A stretch of DNA of 64,000 bases from Bremerella sp. P1 (GTDB lineage: Bacteria > Planctomycetota > Planctomycetia > Pirellulales > Pirellulaceae), in the NCBI RefSeq assembly GCF_028748185.1, contig NZ_CP118164.1:4675814-4739813 (forward strand), in the 5' to 3' direction. Positions 43,353-52,863 of the stretch are shown piece by piece (position 1 is the stretch's first letter; each line of letters opens with the position of its first letter). The notes below the pieces were generated by a model, which had not been told where the DNA came from, searched no databases, and saw only the letters and a list, made by a program, of their open reading frames with translations. Position numbers and translations under genes: made by a program.

Positions 43353-44312
43353 ATGACGTGCCGATTTTACCGTGAGCAGGAAGTGAACCAACTGCTCGAT
43401 ATGGCGACAGCCATTGAAGTGGTTGACGAAAGTTTTCGGCAACTCGGTACCGGTGGCGCCGAAAACGTTCCTCGGCATCGTGCCCGTGCCCCAGGGTTTG
43501 TGCTGCACGGCATGCACGCTTCGGCGGAATACCTGGGAACCGCCGGCTGGAAGATGTACAGCACCACGCGGATCGGGGCCAAGTTCATGGTCGGTATCTA
43601 CGATATCGACAGTGGGCAAATGGTCGCGTTGATCGAGGCCGATAAGCTCGGTCAGATGCGTACCGCCGCTTCCTCCGCCGTGGGTGCTCGTTACCTCGCC
43701 AAAAAGCCGGTCACGCAGCTAGGGCTCTTTGGTACCGGCTGGCAGGCCGAATCCCAGCTGGAAGCCATGGCGACCGAGTTTCCCCTGACCCAGGCATTTG
43801 TTTACTCGCGTGATCAGGAGAAGCGAGAGTCGTTCGCCGAGCGAATGGCCGACAAGTGCCAGATTGAAATCGTACCGGTTCACGATCCCAAGGATGCCGT
43901 GGAAGATCTTCCGCTGGTGATCACGGCCACGACCAGCAAACACCCCGTCTTCGATGGCAATCTGCTTGCCGAGGGAGCCCTGGTCTGCGCGATGGGTGGG
44001 AACTGGGCGTTCAAGCGGGAAGTCGACGTGGTGACCATTCGCCGCGCCGATAATTGGGTTTGCGACTCGATCGAAGCATGCCAGGGCGAGGCAGGCGACT
44101 ACTTGCTCGCCCAAGAGGAAGGCTACTTCGACTGGGACGTCGCCGTCTCCTTATCAGATGTTATCGCCGGTACGGTCATTGGCAGAAACAATACCGACAG
44201 CATCGTCGTGTACAAAACGGTTGGCTTGGCGATTCAAGATGTCGCGCTAGGCACTAAGTTTCTGCAGCGAGCCGCCGAGAATCCGGGGATCGGGATCGAT
44301 CTGCCGTTTTAG
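43353..44312 (+). CDS. Ornithine cyclodeaminase / mu-crystallin family protein
   Basis: 319 residues. Rossmann fold with the nucleotide loop LGLFGTGWQAESQLEAM (about 123-139), upstream KMYSTTRIGAKFMVGIYD and MRTAASSAVGARYLA motifs typical of the Ocd/Mu-crystallin family. Members reduce imines or oxidise amino acids with NAD(P)H; real ornithine cyclodeaminase activity cannot be assumed. It follows xylB closely, an unusual partner. ATG 43353. Its stop overlaps by four bases the stop of the convergent LysM gene. Confidence 0.85.
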   Translation: MTCRFYREQEVNQLLDMATAIEVVDESFRQLGTGGAENVPRHRARAPGFVLHGMHASAEYLGTAGWKMYSTTRIGAKFMVGIYDIDSGQMVALIEADKLGQMRTAASSAVGARYLAKKPVTQLGLFGTGWQAESQLEAMATEFPLTQAFVYSRDQEKRESFAERMADKCQIEIVPVHDPKDAVEDLPLVITATTSKHPVFDGNLLAEGALVCAMGGNWAFKREVDVVTIRRADNWVCDSIEACQGEAGDYLLAQEEGYFDWDVAVSLSDVIAGTVIGRNNTDSIVVYKTVGLAIQDVALGTKFLQRAAENPGIGIDLPF

Positions 44313-45898
44313 CGGATCTCTTTGGCTGGATTCTGTGGGGCTTCCGCGATCGACTGTTTCGGCTGAGTCGCCTCGACTTCGTTCTTTTCGGCTTCGGCGG
44401 AAATCGATTCGGCCGCGGCAACGCGAAGCTGAACTTCGGTCGCATAGCGTGTTTCCGGTCGACCACATTGCAGCTCAGGACGGATCAGGAACTGTCCAGC
44501 TTCTTTCGTTTCAATGGTCACGGTCAAGCGAATGCTCTTGCCGGCGTCGATGGTCAGCGGATCGAACAGGGCTTGGCCTGGGGCGATCCGGCCGGTGTGA
44601 CCTTCGACTTTGATCGGTTCGATCCCTTCGGAAAGATTGACCACGGCTTGCACCAGGTCGCTGGGTTTATCGCTCAGGTTGGTGATTTCGATGCCGTACT
44701 GGACCGGTTTGCCTTGGATGGCGATGGCCGACGGCGTGAAGATCTCCATCTTCAACGCATCGACAGGCTCAAGCGGTTCTTCGGCAGCAACCGGCGTTTG
44801 CATTTGTTCTTGAACTGGGTCGGTCGCGGCGACAGTCGGTGCGGTAGGAGCGACAATATCGGTCCAGGAAACCTTGACCGATTCGCCGGCGAGGGCTCGC
44901 AGCCGTACCCAATCTTCGGCCGTAACCAGTAGCGAGTTGGCGTCGGGAATCTGGTTTTCGGTATCGATCACCACGGCAACCTCACCCAAGGAGAGCAGCG
45001 TGATCTCATTGATGGTGTCGGCCGAAAGCGTACATTCTTCTGGAATCTCGATGGAATGCTGCCCAATCGCGATGTGACCGGCGTAAAGATCGCCAATGGC
45101 CACGCGAATCGTTTTCGACGGCAGGTCGACATGCAGCTTGATCGGACCTTGCAGGACTTTGATTGAATCGCCAGGCGTCGGATTGTGGTCATCGGCCCAG
45201 TCGTTGATCGAACGTAGGAAGCTTTCCGGGATCTCATGATCCAGGGCAACCTCTTCCAGGTTCATGCCCGGCAGAAACGTCATCGCAGGCTTCGCTAAGT
45301 GCTTGTTGGCAGAGAAAATCACCGTTTTGGCAAGCTCGTCCCCTTTGGCCAGAACCTGCTCGCGCTGCTCGTCGGTAAGGTCTTCTCGGTAGGCCAGACG
45401 CTGGATCTGCTCTAGCGCGGTAGCCCAGGTAAATGCAGCTTCGGATTGTTCAATTTCAGCCCAGGCATCGTCAAAGGAAAGGACCTTGGGCGTAATGTCT
45501 TCAATTTCCAGCGATTCTTCTTCCGGAGCTGGCTGAGGCTCTTCGTGCGCCACGGTGTCTGCCGAGAAGCGGCTTGCCGGCTTGGTGGTTGGGCCGCTGG
45601 CCGAGACCGGAATCACTGGCGTGGAACCGGGGCGATTCTCGAGGACCGGGTTCGCGACGAACTCGTCCTTCGGAGTCGCTTGTTCAGACGTTAGCACCGT
45701 GGGCACTTGCTGCACGGCTACCTGGCTTCGATTCTCGGCCAGTTCCGTAAAAGCTTCCTCGGAAAACAACGGCGCTTCTTCAGCAGCCATAGATTCTTCG
45801 GAAGGCGAAGAGGCCATCTGATTGCGGTAGATTACGTACCCGTTGTACGCAACACAGACTAAGAGTCCCACGATCAAAAGATTACGAAGTACGGACAC
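44309..45898 (-). CDS. Membrane-anchored LysM-domain protein
   Basis: 529 residues. N-terminal membrane anchor (LRNLLIVGLLVCVAYNGYVIY), acidic disordered stretch, then a LysM-like domain around residues 205-255 (PGMNLEEVALDHEIPESF...GDSIKVLQGP), a segment like the first strands of L,D-transpeptidases (HVDLPSKTIRVAIGDLYAG) without the catalytic HxxG/SxGC part, and a C-terminal CARDB/DUF11-like beta domain (VQYGIEITNLSDKPSDLVQ). GTG 45898 has CGAGGA upstream. It binds peptidoglycan on the periplasmic side (inference). Divergent from the VWA gene, 217 bases between starts. Confidence 0.75.
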   Translation of the reverse strand: MSVLRNLLIVGLLVCVAYNGYVIYRNQMASSPSEESMAAEEAPLFSEEAFTELAENRSQVAVQQVPTVLTSEQATPKDEFVANPVLENRPGSTPVIPVSASGPTTKPASRFSADTVAHEEPQPAPEEESLEIEDITPKVLSFDDAWAEIEQSEAAFTWATALEQIQRLAYREDLTDEQREQVLAKGDELAKTVIFSANKHLAKPAMTFLPGMNLEEVALDHEIPESFLRSINDWADDHNPTPGDSIKVLQGPIKLHVDLPSKTIRVAIGDLYAGHIAIGQHSIEIPEECTLSADTINEITLLSLGEVAVVIDTENQIPDANSLLVTAEDWVRLRALAGESVKVSWTDIVAPTAPTVAATDPVQEQMQTPVAAEEPLEPVDALKMEIFTPSAIAIQGKPVQYGIEITNLSDKPSDLVQAVVNLSEGIEPIKVEGHTGRIAPGQALFDPLTIDAGKSIRLTVTIETKEAGQFLIRPELQCGRPETRYATEVQLRVAAAESISAEAEKNEVEATQPKQSIAEAPQNPAKEIR

Positions 45899-46115
45899 GG
45901 CATCCTCGGCTGGAGCGAGTTTTATCGAAAAAATTGCGCAAGTTGGTTGTGCTGTATCAAATCCGCGGAAATGCATCCAGACCAGTTGGGGGAGAAAATG
46001 CCAGCAAATTCGGACGAGCCTGCCCAGGGCCGAGAAAATCCATGGCGGTAAATGGGATCTTCTTCTAGGATTAAGTAGTCAACGAAATCCATTCCTCCCT
46101 TGCTGACCGGTAAGC

Positions 46116-48095
46116 ATGGATCGACCTGCCCCTACCGCCGACTGGTCTTCGCCACAACAGCCTGACGGGGATGGTGCGCTAGCAGAGCATGCAGAACACG
46201 GCGGCTCAGGCCGATGGCTTCGCTTTGAAACGATCCAGAACTCGGCATCGTTCATGGTTTCGTTGATCGTTCATTTCTCGCTGGTCATGGCGATGGCGAT
46301 GTTCACGATCATCGATCCGCCTGATCGGAAGATTGAATTGATCGTGCTCGAGCCGGACGTCGAAGACCGCGACCGACCGCTGGAAGTCGAACTCGACGAG
46401 TCGGACAAAATCGCCAAGGAAATGACGCTCGCGAATCTGACCACGACCGAGCAAGGACTGGACGGGATGGTCGAGGCCTCGCTCAAAGCTCCGCAGCTGG
46501 AGATGCCTCCCACGGAGTTTGCCAACGCTCCGCTGGTGGCCCTGCAAGCGGAAGCCCTGCTGACCAAGGATGTCGATTCGCTGATCGAAGACATGCCGAT
46601 CGGTACGGTCGGCTCGGTCCAGGCAGTCGTCGGAGACTACCAGGAAGCAATGGACCAGATCTCGCAAGAGTTGATCTGGATGCTTTCCAAGAACAAGGTC
46701 CTGGTTATCTGGCTGTTCGATCAGTCGGAGAGCATGAAGGACGATCAAGCGAAGATTCGTCAGCGCATTCATCGAATCTACGCCGAGGTCGGGCTCAGCG
46801 AGCATGCCAAGGGAGATGCTCTGACGACCGGCGTGGCCAGCTTCGGGCAAGGCTTTCAACTGCATACCAGGGCGCCAACGGCTGACCCTCAAGAAGTCGA
46901 CGAGGCCATCGCCGCGGTGCCGGTCGATCCATCCGGCGAAGAGATGTTCAGCTCGGCCGTGGCCGAAGTGCTGACGCTACATCGCCGCTACGCCAAGATC
47001 GCCGATCGTAAGGTCGCACTGATTGTCGTGACCGACGAGAGTGGCAACACGCAAGACAACGAAGGACGACTTGAGAAAGCGATCTCGATCGCCAGGGCCA
47101 CCGACACGCGAGTTTTCATCCTGGGGCGTGAAGCGATCTTTGGTTATCCCTTCGCCCATGTGCAGTGGATGCATCCCGAAGAAGGAACGATTCACTTGTT
47201 GCCGGTCGACCGCGGTCCGGAGGCTGCCCTGGTCGAACAACTGCAGACCGATGGGTTCGGCAAACGGACCGATGCACTGACCAGTGGCTTTGGTCCGTTC
47301 GAGCAAGTCCGGATGGCGAAAGAGACCGGCGGCATCTTCTTCATGCTGCCTGGTGAAGAGGCGAACATCAACAACGCGATCGATCGCCGCTACGAACCAA
47401 AGACGATGGACATGTATCGGCCGAACCTGAGTTCGCGTATGCAGCAGGTCGGCGAAGTCAAAAGCGATCCGCTCAAGACCCTCGTCACCAAGATCATCTA
47501 CGATTTGAATCCATACGAGGAAAGCGTTGCCGACGTGATCGAGATTCAGCAGGTCTTCAGCAACGACTTGCAGCGATTTCGCCAGCAGGTCCGGCAGCAG
47601 CAAGCCAAGATGATCACCTACATCACGTACCTGGACCGAGCGATCCAAGCCGCGGAAGATAATCGGCATCTGCGAGACGAATCGAACTCGCTGCGTTGGA
47701 ATGCCAACTACGACTTGCTGTACGGTCAACTGCTGGCCTACCGGGCTCGTGCCTATGAGTACGGTGCCTACCTGACCAACTTCGCCGAGAATCCTCCGGT
47801 GCCACCACAAATGCCTGGCTACATGGAATTCCGCGGTTGGCGGCTGAATACGGCCGACGAGCTATCGGCCCCGGACAAGACCGAAGACGACATCTCCCTC
47901 TCGCGGGATGTGCTGCAGTTCGTGATGCAAGAACACGAAGGCACCCCGTGGGCCACGCGAGCCAGCTGGGAGATCAAACGCGGCTTCGGGGTGAAGCTCG
48001 AACCGATCTTTTTCGACACGCGTCGAATCAATCGACCGCGGCCAGTCGGACCCGGCGGACCACCGCGGATGCCGGTGCAGATTCCAAAACTCTAA
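46116..48095 (+). CDS. Membrane-anchored von Willebrand factor A protein
   Basis: 659 residues. Cytoplasmic N-tail, one membrane helix about 47-66 (MVSLIVHFSLVMAMAMFTII), an acidic helical spacer, then a VWA domain from about residue 197 with the MIDAS motif DQSES (VLVIWLFDQSESMKDD) and VTDESGNTQDN. A long helical C-terminal part (LQRFRQQVRQQQAKMITYI) ends in a Pro/Gly/Arg-rich tail. It probably mediates metal-dependent protein contacts at the envelope; no enzyme function is visible. ATG 46116. Convergent with the molybdoenzyme operon, 13 bases between stops. Confidence 0.78.
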   Translation: MDRPAPTADWSSPQQPDGDGALAEHAEHGGSGRWLRFETIQNSASFMVSLIVHFSLVMAMAMFTIIDPPDRKIELIVLEPDVEDRDRPLEVELDESDKIAKEMTLANLTTTEQGLDGMVEASLKAPQLEMPPTEFANAPLVALQAEALLTKDVDSLIEDMPIGTVGSVQAVVGDYQEAMDQISQELIWMLSKNKVLVIWLFDQSESMKDDQAKIRQRIHRIYAEVGLSEHAKGDALTTGVASFGQGFQLHTRAPTADPQEVDEAIAAVPVDPSGEEMFSSAVAEVLTLHRRYAKIADRKVALIVVTDESGNTQDNEGRLEKAISIARATDTRVFILGREAIFGYPFAHVQWMHPEEGTIHLLPVDRGPEAALVEQLQTDGFGKRTDALTSGFGPFEQVRMAKETGGIFFMLPGEEANINNAIDRRYEPKTMDMYRPNLSSRMQQVGEVKSDPLKTLVTKIIYDLNPYEESVADVIEIQQVFSNDLQRFRQQVRQQQAKMITYITYLDRAIQAAEDNRHLRDESNSLRWNANYDLLYGQLLAYRARAYEYGAYLTNFAENPPVPPQMPGYMEFRGWRLNTADELSAPDKTEDDISLSRDVLQFVMQEHEGTPWATRASWEIKRGFGVKLEPIFFDTRRINRPRPVGPGGPPRMPVQIPKL

Positions 48096-48108
48096 TTACG
48101 CGCTTAGA

Positions 48109-50376
48109 TCAGCTTAGCTGCGAGATCGCCTTCCACAGCTTCGGTGGCGACATGGGAAGCTCGAACATCCGTGCGCCGCAGGCATGATAGATCGCCGATT
48201 GCACCGCCGCCGGTGGCGGGACGATCGGTGTTTCGCCCACCCCACGAACGCCATACGGATGATCCGGATTAGGGACCTCGACAATGATCGTATCGATCAT
48301 CGGCAGGTCGTAACACGTGGGCATACGATAGTCCAGCAGCGAGGCGTTGGCCATCGTGGCGTCGTCGCGGTAGTAGTATTCTTCGTTGAGGGCCCAGCCG
48401 ATCCCTTGGACGGCTCCGCCTTGCAGCTGTCCTTCGACATAGCTGGGATGAATGGCTTTGCCGGCATCTTGGATGGCCGTGTAACGCAGGACGCGAACCT
48501 TGCCTGTTTCCGGATCGACTTCGACATCGCAGATGTGCACGCCGAAGCCATTGGTGGAAACATCCTTCGAGATCGAGGCCCGTCCAACGACCGGCTGACC
48601 GATCTCAGGCAGCTTTTCAGCAAGTTCGCGAAAGGTGATCGTCTTGTCGCCGCTAAGGAATGTACCGCTATCGAAGCGAACTTCCTCCGCGTCGCACTCC
48701 CACAGAACGGCCGCACGTTCGCAGAGCTGTTTTCGCAGATCGAGTCCCACTTCGTAGGCCGCAAGGCCAGTGGCGAATGTGGTGCGGCTGCCGCCGGTGA
48801 CGTCGGTGTAGCCCACGCTGTCGGTATCGACCACTTTCGGGTGCACGTCTTCGGCGGCGATGCCCAGAGTTTCGGCAAGCTGCATGGCAATCGATGTGCG
48901 GGTACCGCCGATGTCGGTCGATCCTTCCAGCAGGTTGATCGTTCCGTCAGAGTTGACCGTGGCCGAGACACTCGACTTCAGGCCAATGTTGAACCAGAAG
49001 CCAGCGGCAATGCCGCGGCCACGATTCTTCCCTTCTAGCGGCGTGTTCCAGTGGTCGCTCTGCTTGGCCGCTTCCAGGCACTCGACGAGCCCTACCCGCG
49101 GATAGACCGGGCCATCGACCCGACGCGTTCCTTCCTTGGCTGCGTTCTTCAGGCGCAGTTCGAGCGGGCAGATGCCGAGCTGGTCGGCCAATTCGCTCAT
49201 GACCGACTCGAAGGCGAACGCGGCCTGGGTTGCTCCAGGAGCACGGTACGCTTGGGTTTTCGGTTTGTTCAGGCAGACGTCGTATCCATGAACCCGAGCA
49301 TTGGGTAAGTCGACGCAGCTGAACATGCACATGCAGCCAGGACCAATCACCCCGTCGCGGTAAGCGCCGGCGTCGTACGCCAGGTAAGCGTCGCCCGCAA
49401 CGAGTCTGCCTTCTTTCGTGGCTCCGATTTTGACGCGAATGTACGAACCAGGCGTCGGGCCGGTAGCTTCTAAAACCTCGTCACGCTGCATGACCATCTT
49501 CACCGGGCGGCCACACTTTCGGCTCAACAACGCCGCGACCGGTTCCAGGTAGACAGCAATCTTCCCGCCAAAGCCACCGCCGATTTCACATGGGGTGACG
49601 GTGACGCGAGAAAGAGGGATTTGCAGAAGCTCGGCTACTTGTTGGCGGCAGGTAAAGGAACCTTGCGTCGAGGTCCAGACCTTGAGCTTGCCATCTTCGT
49701 TCCAGTGGGAGATCGAGTTGTGCGGTTCAATGTAGCCTTGGTGGACGGTGGCCGTTTTGAACTCGCGCTCGATCACGACATCAGCGGAAGCCATGGCCGC
49801 GTCGACGTCCCCTTGCTCGAAGTGAAGATGCTTGGCGATGTTGGTCGGTTTGTCTCCCCTCGTACCCATGTGATCGGTGCGAAGCTCTTCGTGCAGAATC
49901 GGAGCATCGTCCTGCATCGCATCTTGCACCCACAGGACCGACGGCAGGACTTCGTACTCGACGCGAATCAAGGCCAACGCTTCTTCGGCGATGTGAACGT
50001 TGCGAGCGGCAACGGCCGCGATTGCATGCCCTTTGTACAGTGCCTTATCGATGGCCATGCAGTTTTCGCTGAGGTCTGACAGGTGCACCGAACCTTCGCC
50101 GAGATTGGCGACCTTGTCCTTCAAGTGTGGCCAGTCTTTGCCGGTGATGACGGCGACCACGCCGTCGAGTGCCTGGGCTGCCGACGTATCGATCGATTTG
50201 ATCTTGGCATGCGCGTGCGGGCTACGGAGGATCTTACCGTGCACCATGTCCGGAAAGTGGACGTCGTTGGTGTAGATGGCCCGTCCGGTGACTTTGTCGG
50301 TTCCGTCATGCCGGATCGGTCGCGTGCCCAGCACCTTGTACTTCTTGTCGCTATAGGAAATCGGAGATCCATTCAT
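48109..50376 (-). CDS. Xanthine dehydrogenase-family molybdopterin-binding subunit
   Basis: 755 residues. Large molybdenum cofactor subunit: AIYTNDV start of the a/b hammerhead, EIGGGFGGKIAVYLEP (cofactor contact), AYRAPGATQAAFAFES and C-terminal GVGETPIVPPPAAVQSAIYHACG with the catalytic glutamate. Hydroxylates an N-heterocycle or aldehyde carbon using water. Last gene of a three-subunit operon (FAD, 2Fe-2S, Mo) on the minus strand, 12 bases after the iron-sulfur gene. ATG 50376. Substrate cannot be told apart among xanthine, nicotinate or aldehyde types. Confidence 0.9.
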   Translation of the reverse strand: MNGSPISYSDKKYKVLGTRPIRHDGTDKVTGRAIYTNDVHFPDMVHGKILRSPHAHAKIKSIDTSAAQALDGVVAVITGKDWPHLKDKVANLGEGSVHLSDLSENCMAIDKALYKGHAIAAVAARNVHIAEEALALIRVEYEVLPSVLWVQDAMQDDAPILHEELRTDHMGTRGDKPTNIAKHLHFEQGDVDAAMASADVVIEREFKTATVHQGYIEPHNSISHWNEDGKLKVWTSTQGSFTCRQQVAELLQIPLSRVTVTPCEIGGGFGGKIAVYLEPVAALLSRKCGRPVKMVMQRDEVLEATGPTPGSYIRVKIGATKEGRLVAGDAYLAYDAGAYRDGVIGPGCMCMFSCVDLPNARVHGYDVCLNKPKTQAYRAPGATQAAFAFESVMSELADQLGICPLELRLKNAAKEGTRRVDGPVYPRVGLVECLEAAKQSDHWNTPLEGKNRGRGIAAGFWFNIGLKSSVSATVNSDGTINLLEGSTDIGGTRTSIAMQLAETLGIAAEDVHPKVVDTDSVGYTDVTGGSRTTFATGLAAYEVGLDLRKQLCERAAVLWECDAEEVRFDSGTFLSGDKTITFRELAEKLPEIGQPVVGRASISKDVSTNGFGVHICDVEVDPETGKVRVLRYTAIQDAGKAIHPSYVEGQLQGGAVQGIGWALNEEYYYRDDATMANASLLDYRMPTCYDLPMIDTIIVEVPNPDHPYGVRGVGETPIVPPPAAVQSAIYHACGARMFELPMSPPKLWKAISQLS

Positions 50377-50388
50377 AGCAGGGCTTTC

Positions 50389-50943
50389 CTATTGTTGCTG
50401 CTGGGCTTGCTGTTGACTGGTTTGCGATGGCTGCGGATTCTGCTTGGGGGCATCGCCGGCGCTCATGCGTTCGGCTGCGGCTTGAACGCTACGAACGATC
50501 TTGTCGTACCCGGTGCAGCGGCAGAGATTGCCAGCCAGGGCAAAGCGAATTTCCTCTTCGCTGGGATTCGGTTTCTTATCGAGCAGGGCCTTCGCCGCCA
50601 CGATGAAACCAGGCGTGCAGATGCCACACTGCAGCGCCGCACCTTCCAGGAAGCATTGTTGAATCGGATGCAGGGCACCTTTGTCGGCGATGCCTTCGAT
50701 GGTGGTGAGCTCGCGTCCCTGCACTTCGACGGCCAAGACAATACAACTGTTGACCGGCTCGCCATCGAGAAGGACCGTGCACGCGCCACAGTTGCCGTTG
50801 TTACAGCCTTCTTTGGCGCCGGTTAATTGCACGACGTCCCGCAAGACTTCCAGCAAGCTCTGTCGCGGCTCGCAGAGGAAGTCATAGGATTGGCCATTGA
50901 TGGTGGTCGAGATGGCCATTTTCGCTGGGGCTTTACCTGACAT
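50389..50943 (-). CDS. [2Fe-2S] subunit of the molybdoenzyme
   Basis: 184 residues. Two clusters: plant-type ferredoxin CNNGNCGACTVLLDGEPVNSC and the helical C-terminal QCGICTPGF...LCRCTGY, as in XdhC/CoxS small subunits. Carries electrons from molybdenum to FAD. ATG 50943 (MSGKAPAKMAIS) is used; the open frame continues 60 codons upstream, overlapping the FAD gene in another frame, and is rejected. Ends in a striking Q-rich tail (PQPSQTSQQQAQQQQ) after the last domain. Middle gene of the operon. Confidence 0.92.
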   Translation of the reverse strand: MSGKAPAKMAISTTINGQSYDFLCEPRQSLLEVLRDVVQLTGAKEGCNNGNCGACTVLLDGEPVNSCIVLAVEVQGRELTTIEGIADKGALHPIQQCFLEGAALQCGICTPGFIVAAKALLDKKPNPSEEEIRFALAGNLCRCTGYDKIVRSVQAAAERMSAGDAPKQNPQPSQTSQQQAQQQQ

Positions 50944-50968
50944 GGTTGGGCTTTCCCGGAGTTGTGAA

Positions 50969-51859
50969 TCAGCTTGGATGAGTGGCGACGACCTGGCCGG
51001 CGGCTCGAAGCAGGGCCGTGTGGAGCGTTCGTTTGACAAGGACGTAGGCCAACTGCTGGCGGAATTCGATCGTGCCACGCATGTCGTTGATCGGCGTTGC
51101 CAACGTAGCGGCCTGGCGAGCAACGTCTTCGATTAAGTCGTCGCTGGGCGTTTGACCCTTTAAACCCTCGGCTACTTCGGTTGCCAGAATTGCCTTGGGA
51201 CCCACAGCACCCAATGCGATGCGTGCTTGGCTGATGGTGCCGTTATCTGCCAGTTCGATGTAAGTGCCGGCACAAGCAACGGCGATGTCCATTTCGTAAC
51301 GAGGAATGAATCGCTCGTAGGCCGAGCCCGATGTTTTACCCAGTGACGGAAGGGTCAGCGATAGGAGCAGCCCCTCGCCGTTCATGACGTTTTTCCCGGG
51401 ACCGGTGCAGAACTTGCTGACGCTGCAAGTTTGTGTTCCGGTGGGCAGTGCGTACGTGACTTCCGCCCCTAAAGCCATCAGGGCAGGTACGCTGTCGGCC
51501 GCAGGCGAAGAGTTGCAAAGGTTCCCGCCAATGGTCGCACGCGATTGGATCTGCCAGCCGCCAATGATGAGGGCCGCGTCACGCAGAGCGGAATACTTTT
51601 CCGTCAGAGGGCTTTTTTGGACCTGCGAGCACGTCACCGCGGCGCCTAGGTAAAGTCCGCCTTCGGCGGTCGTTTCCAGCTTGGAAAGTTCCGCGATCTG
51701 TTTGATGTCGATGACGTGATCGGCGTGTCGCAGGTTCTCTCGCAGTTGAACTAGGATGTCGGTTCCCCCAGCGAGAAACACAGACTTTCCGCTGGCGGAT
51801 GACAGAAGTTCAACCGCTTCACTTATCGTACGGGGCGCATGGTACGTGAAAGCTTGCAC
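50969..51859 (-). CDS. FAD-binding subunit of the molybdoenzyme
   Basis: 296 residues. MAFT-like N-terminus (FTYHAPRTISEAVELL), FAD motif VFLAGGTDILVQLRE and TIGGNLCNSSPAADSVPALMALGAEV typical of the CO dehydrogenase/XDH flavoprotein subunit (FAD_binding_5 plus CO_deh_flav_C). Passes electrons to NAD+ or another acceptor. GTG start at 51859. First gene of the operon; the 2Fe-2S gene starts 25 bases downstream of its stop. Confidence 0.92.
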   Translation of the reverse strand: MQAFTYHAPRTISEAVELLSSASGKSVFLAGGTDILVQLRENLRHADHVIDIKQIAELSKLETTAEGGLYLGAAVTCSQVQKSPLTEKYSALRDAALIIGGWQIQSRATIGGNLCNSSPAADSVPALMALGAEVTYALPTGTQTCSVSKFCTGPGKNVMNGEGLLLSLTLPSLGKTSGSAYERFIPRYEMDIAVACAGTYIELADNGTISQARIALGAVGPKAILATEVAEGLKGQTPSDDLIEDVARQAATLATPINDMRGTIEFRQQLAYVLVKRTLHTALLRAAGQVVATHPS

Positions 51860-51998
51860 GCGAACTCCGTTTCTTGACAGAGAAGTTTGGGGCGAAGGAG
51901 CGGGGCAGGGACCGCATTCCGTGAGGGTTCGCCCTCAATATCGAGAGTTCACGATCGAGTGTCAAGCAAACCAACAGCACGTTGACGTGAACGCGAGA

Positions 51999-52616
51999 TT
52001 ACTCGTCGTTGTTCAGCAGGAAGCGGGCCGACGAAAGTCCGTAGCGTTCTTGGTTCGCTTCTTCCCGCGACATGTCCGAGTTGGCGATCTGCTCTTCTTC
52101 GCTGGGAAGTTCCGTCATCGTCGCGTTGGCGGTCGTGTAGTCGTCGGAGTAGCCCATTTGCTGCCGGTAATATTCATCCGACATCGCAATGGGATCGCTC
52201 TTGATGACTCCTAACAGGCATGCAACATCGAGCATCGTCCCGGCGATGAAGCGGCCAGGGCCGAGCACGGCATTGAAGAACATCAGCGAGCGATTCCAGT
52301 CGTCGGAGATATGAAAGGGGTCGTCGACCATCCCGCCAAGCCAGCCCAGGTTGTCGGTGTTGGCCTGGGGGACAAAGAAAAAGGCCAGGCCGACGTAGAT
52401 CAACGGAATTCCCGCGGCAACCACGACACTGTGCCAGCCGGTCAGCGGCAAAAAATGGAAGGGAAGCCAAAAAAGTCCCACGGCCATCAAGGTCGCGGCA
52501 ATCAGCTTGAAAAAGACGACCCACTCGCTTTGCTGGGCGACGTGCTCGGTATTGAGCTCGACGTTGCCAACCGGTTGAGGGTCGTACTGTTCGCACCAAT
52601 ATTCGTAAAAGCTCAT
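51999..52616 (-). CDS. Hypothetical membrane protein
   Basis: 205 residues from ATG 52616 (MSFYEYWCEQY). Two adjacent membrane helices about 35-55 (FKLIAATLMAVGLFWLPFHFL) and 63-80 (SVVVAAGIPLIYVGLAFFFV), then a weakly hydrophobic segment (FNAVLGPGRFIAGTMLDVACLL) and an acidic cytoplasmic tail. The open frame reaches 52682 but the extra 22 residues are not needed. No family recognised. Alone on its strand, upstream of the molybdoenzyme operon. Confidence 0.65.
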   Translation of the reverse strand: MSFYEYWCEQYDPQPVGNVELNTEHVAQQSEWVVFFKLIAATLMAVGLFWLPFHFLPLTGWHSVVVAAGIPLIYVGLAFFFVPQANTDNLGWLGGMVDDPFHISDDWNRSLMFFNAVLGPGRFIAGTMLDVACLLGVIKSDPIAMSDEYYRQQMGYSDDYTTANATMTELPSEEEQIANSDMSREEANQERYGLSSARFLLNNDE

Positions 52617-52863
52617 CACGCACCGATCTTCGAGGTATCTTTTAAGTTGCCTGTGTTCCTTTACCCCAAGCCTATCCCACAAATGGTGTATGGGCTGAGA
52701 TCGCCTCGCTTTTGAGAAAGGATCTCATTCCGGCCAAAGTTGGTTATTTTCGGCCTGGGATAGGGGAATTTTGATTTCCGGAAGATTAGTATGGGGCGGA
52801 TTGGGCGGAATCGAGCGATTTTGCCGACAACTGTGTGGCTACCATGTGCTGGAGAATGATGAA

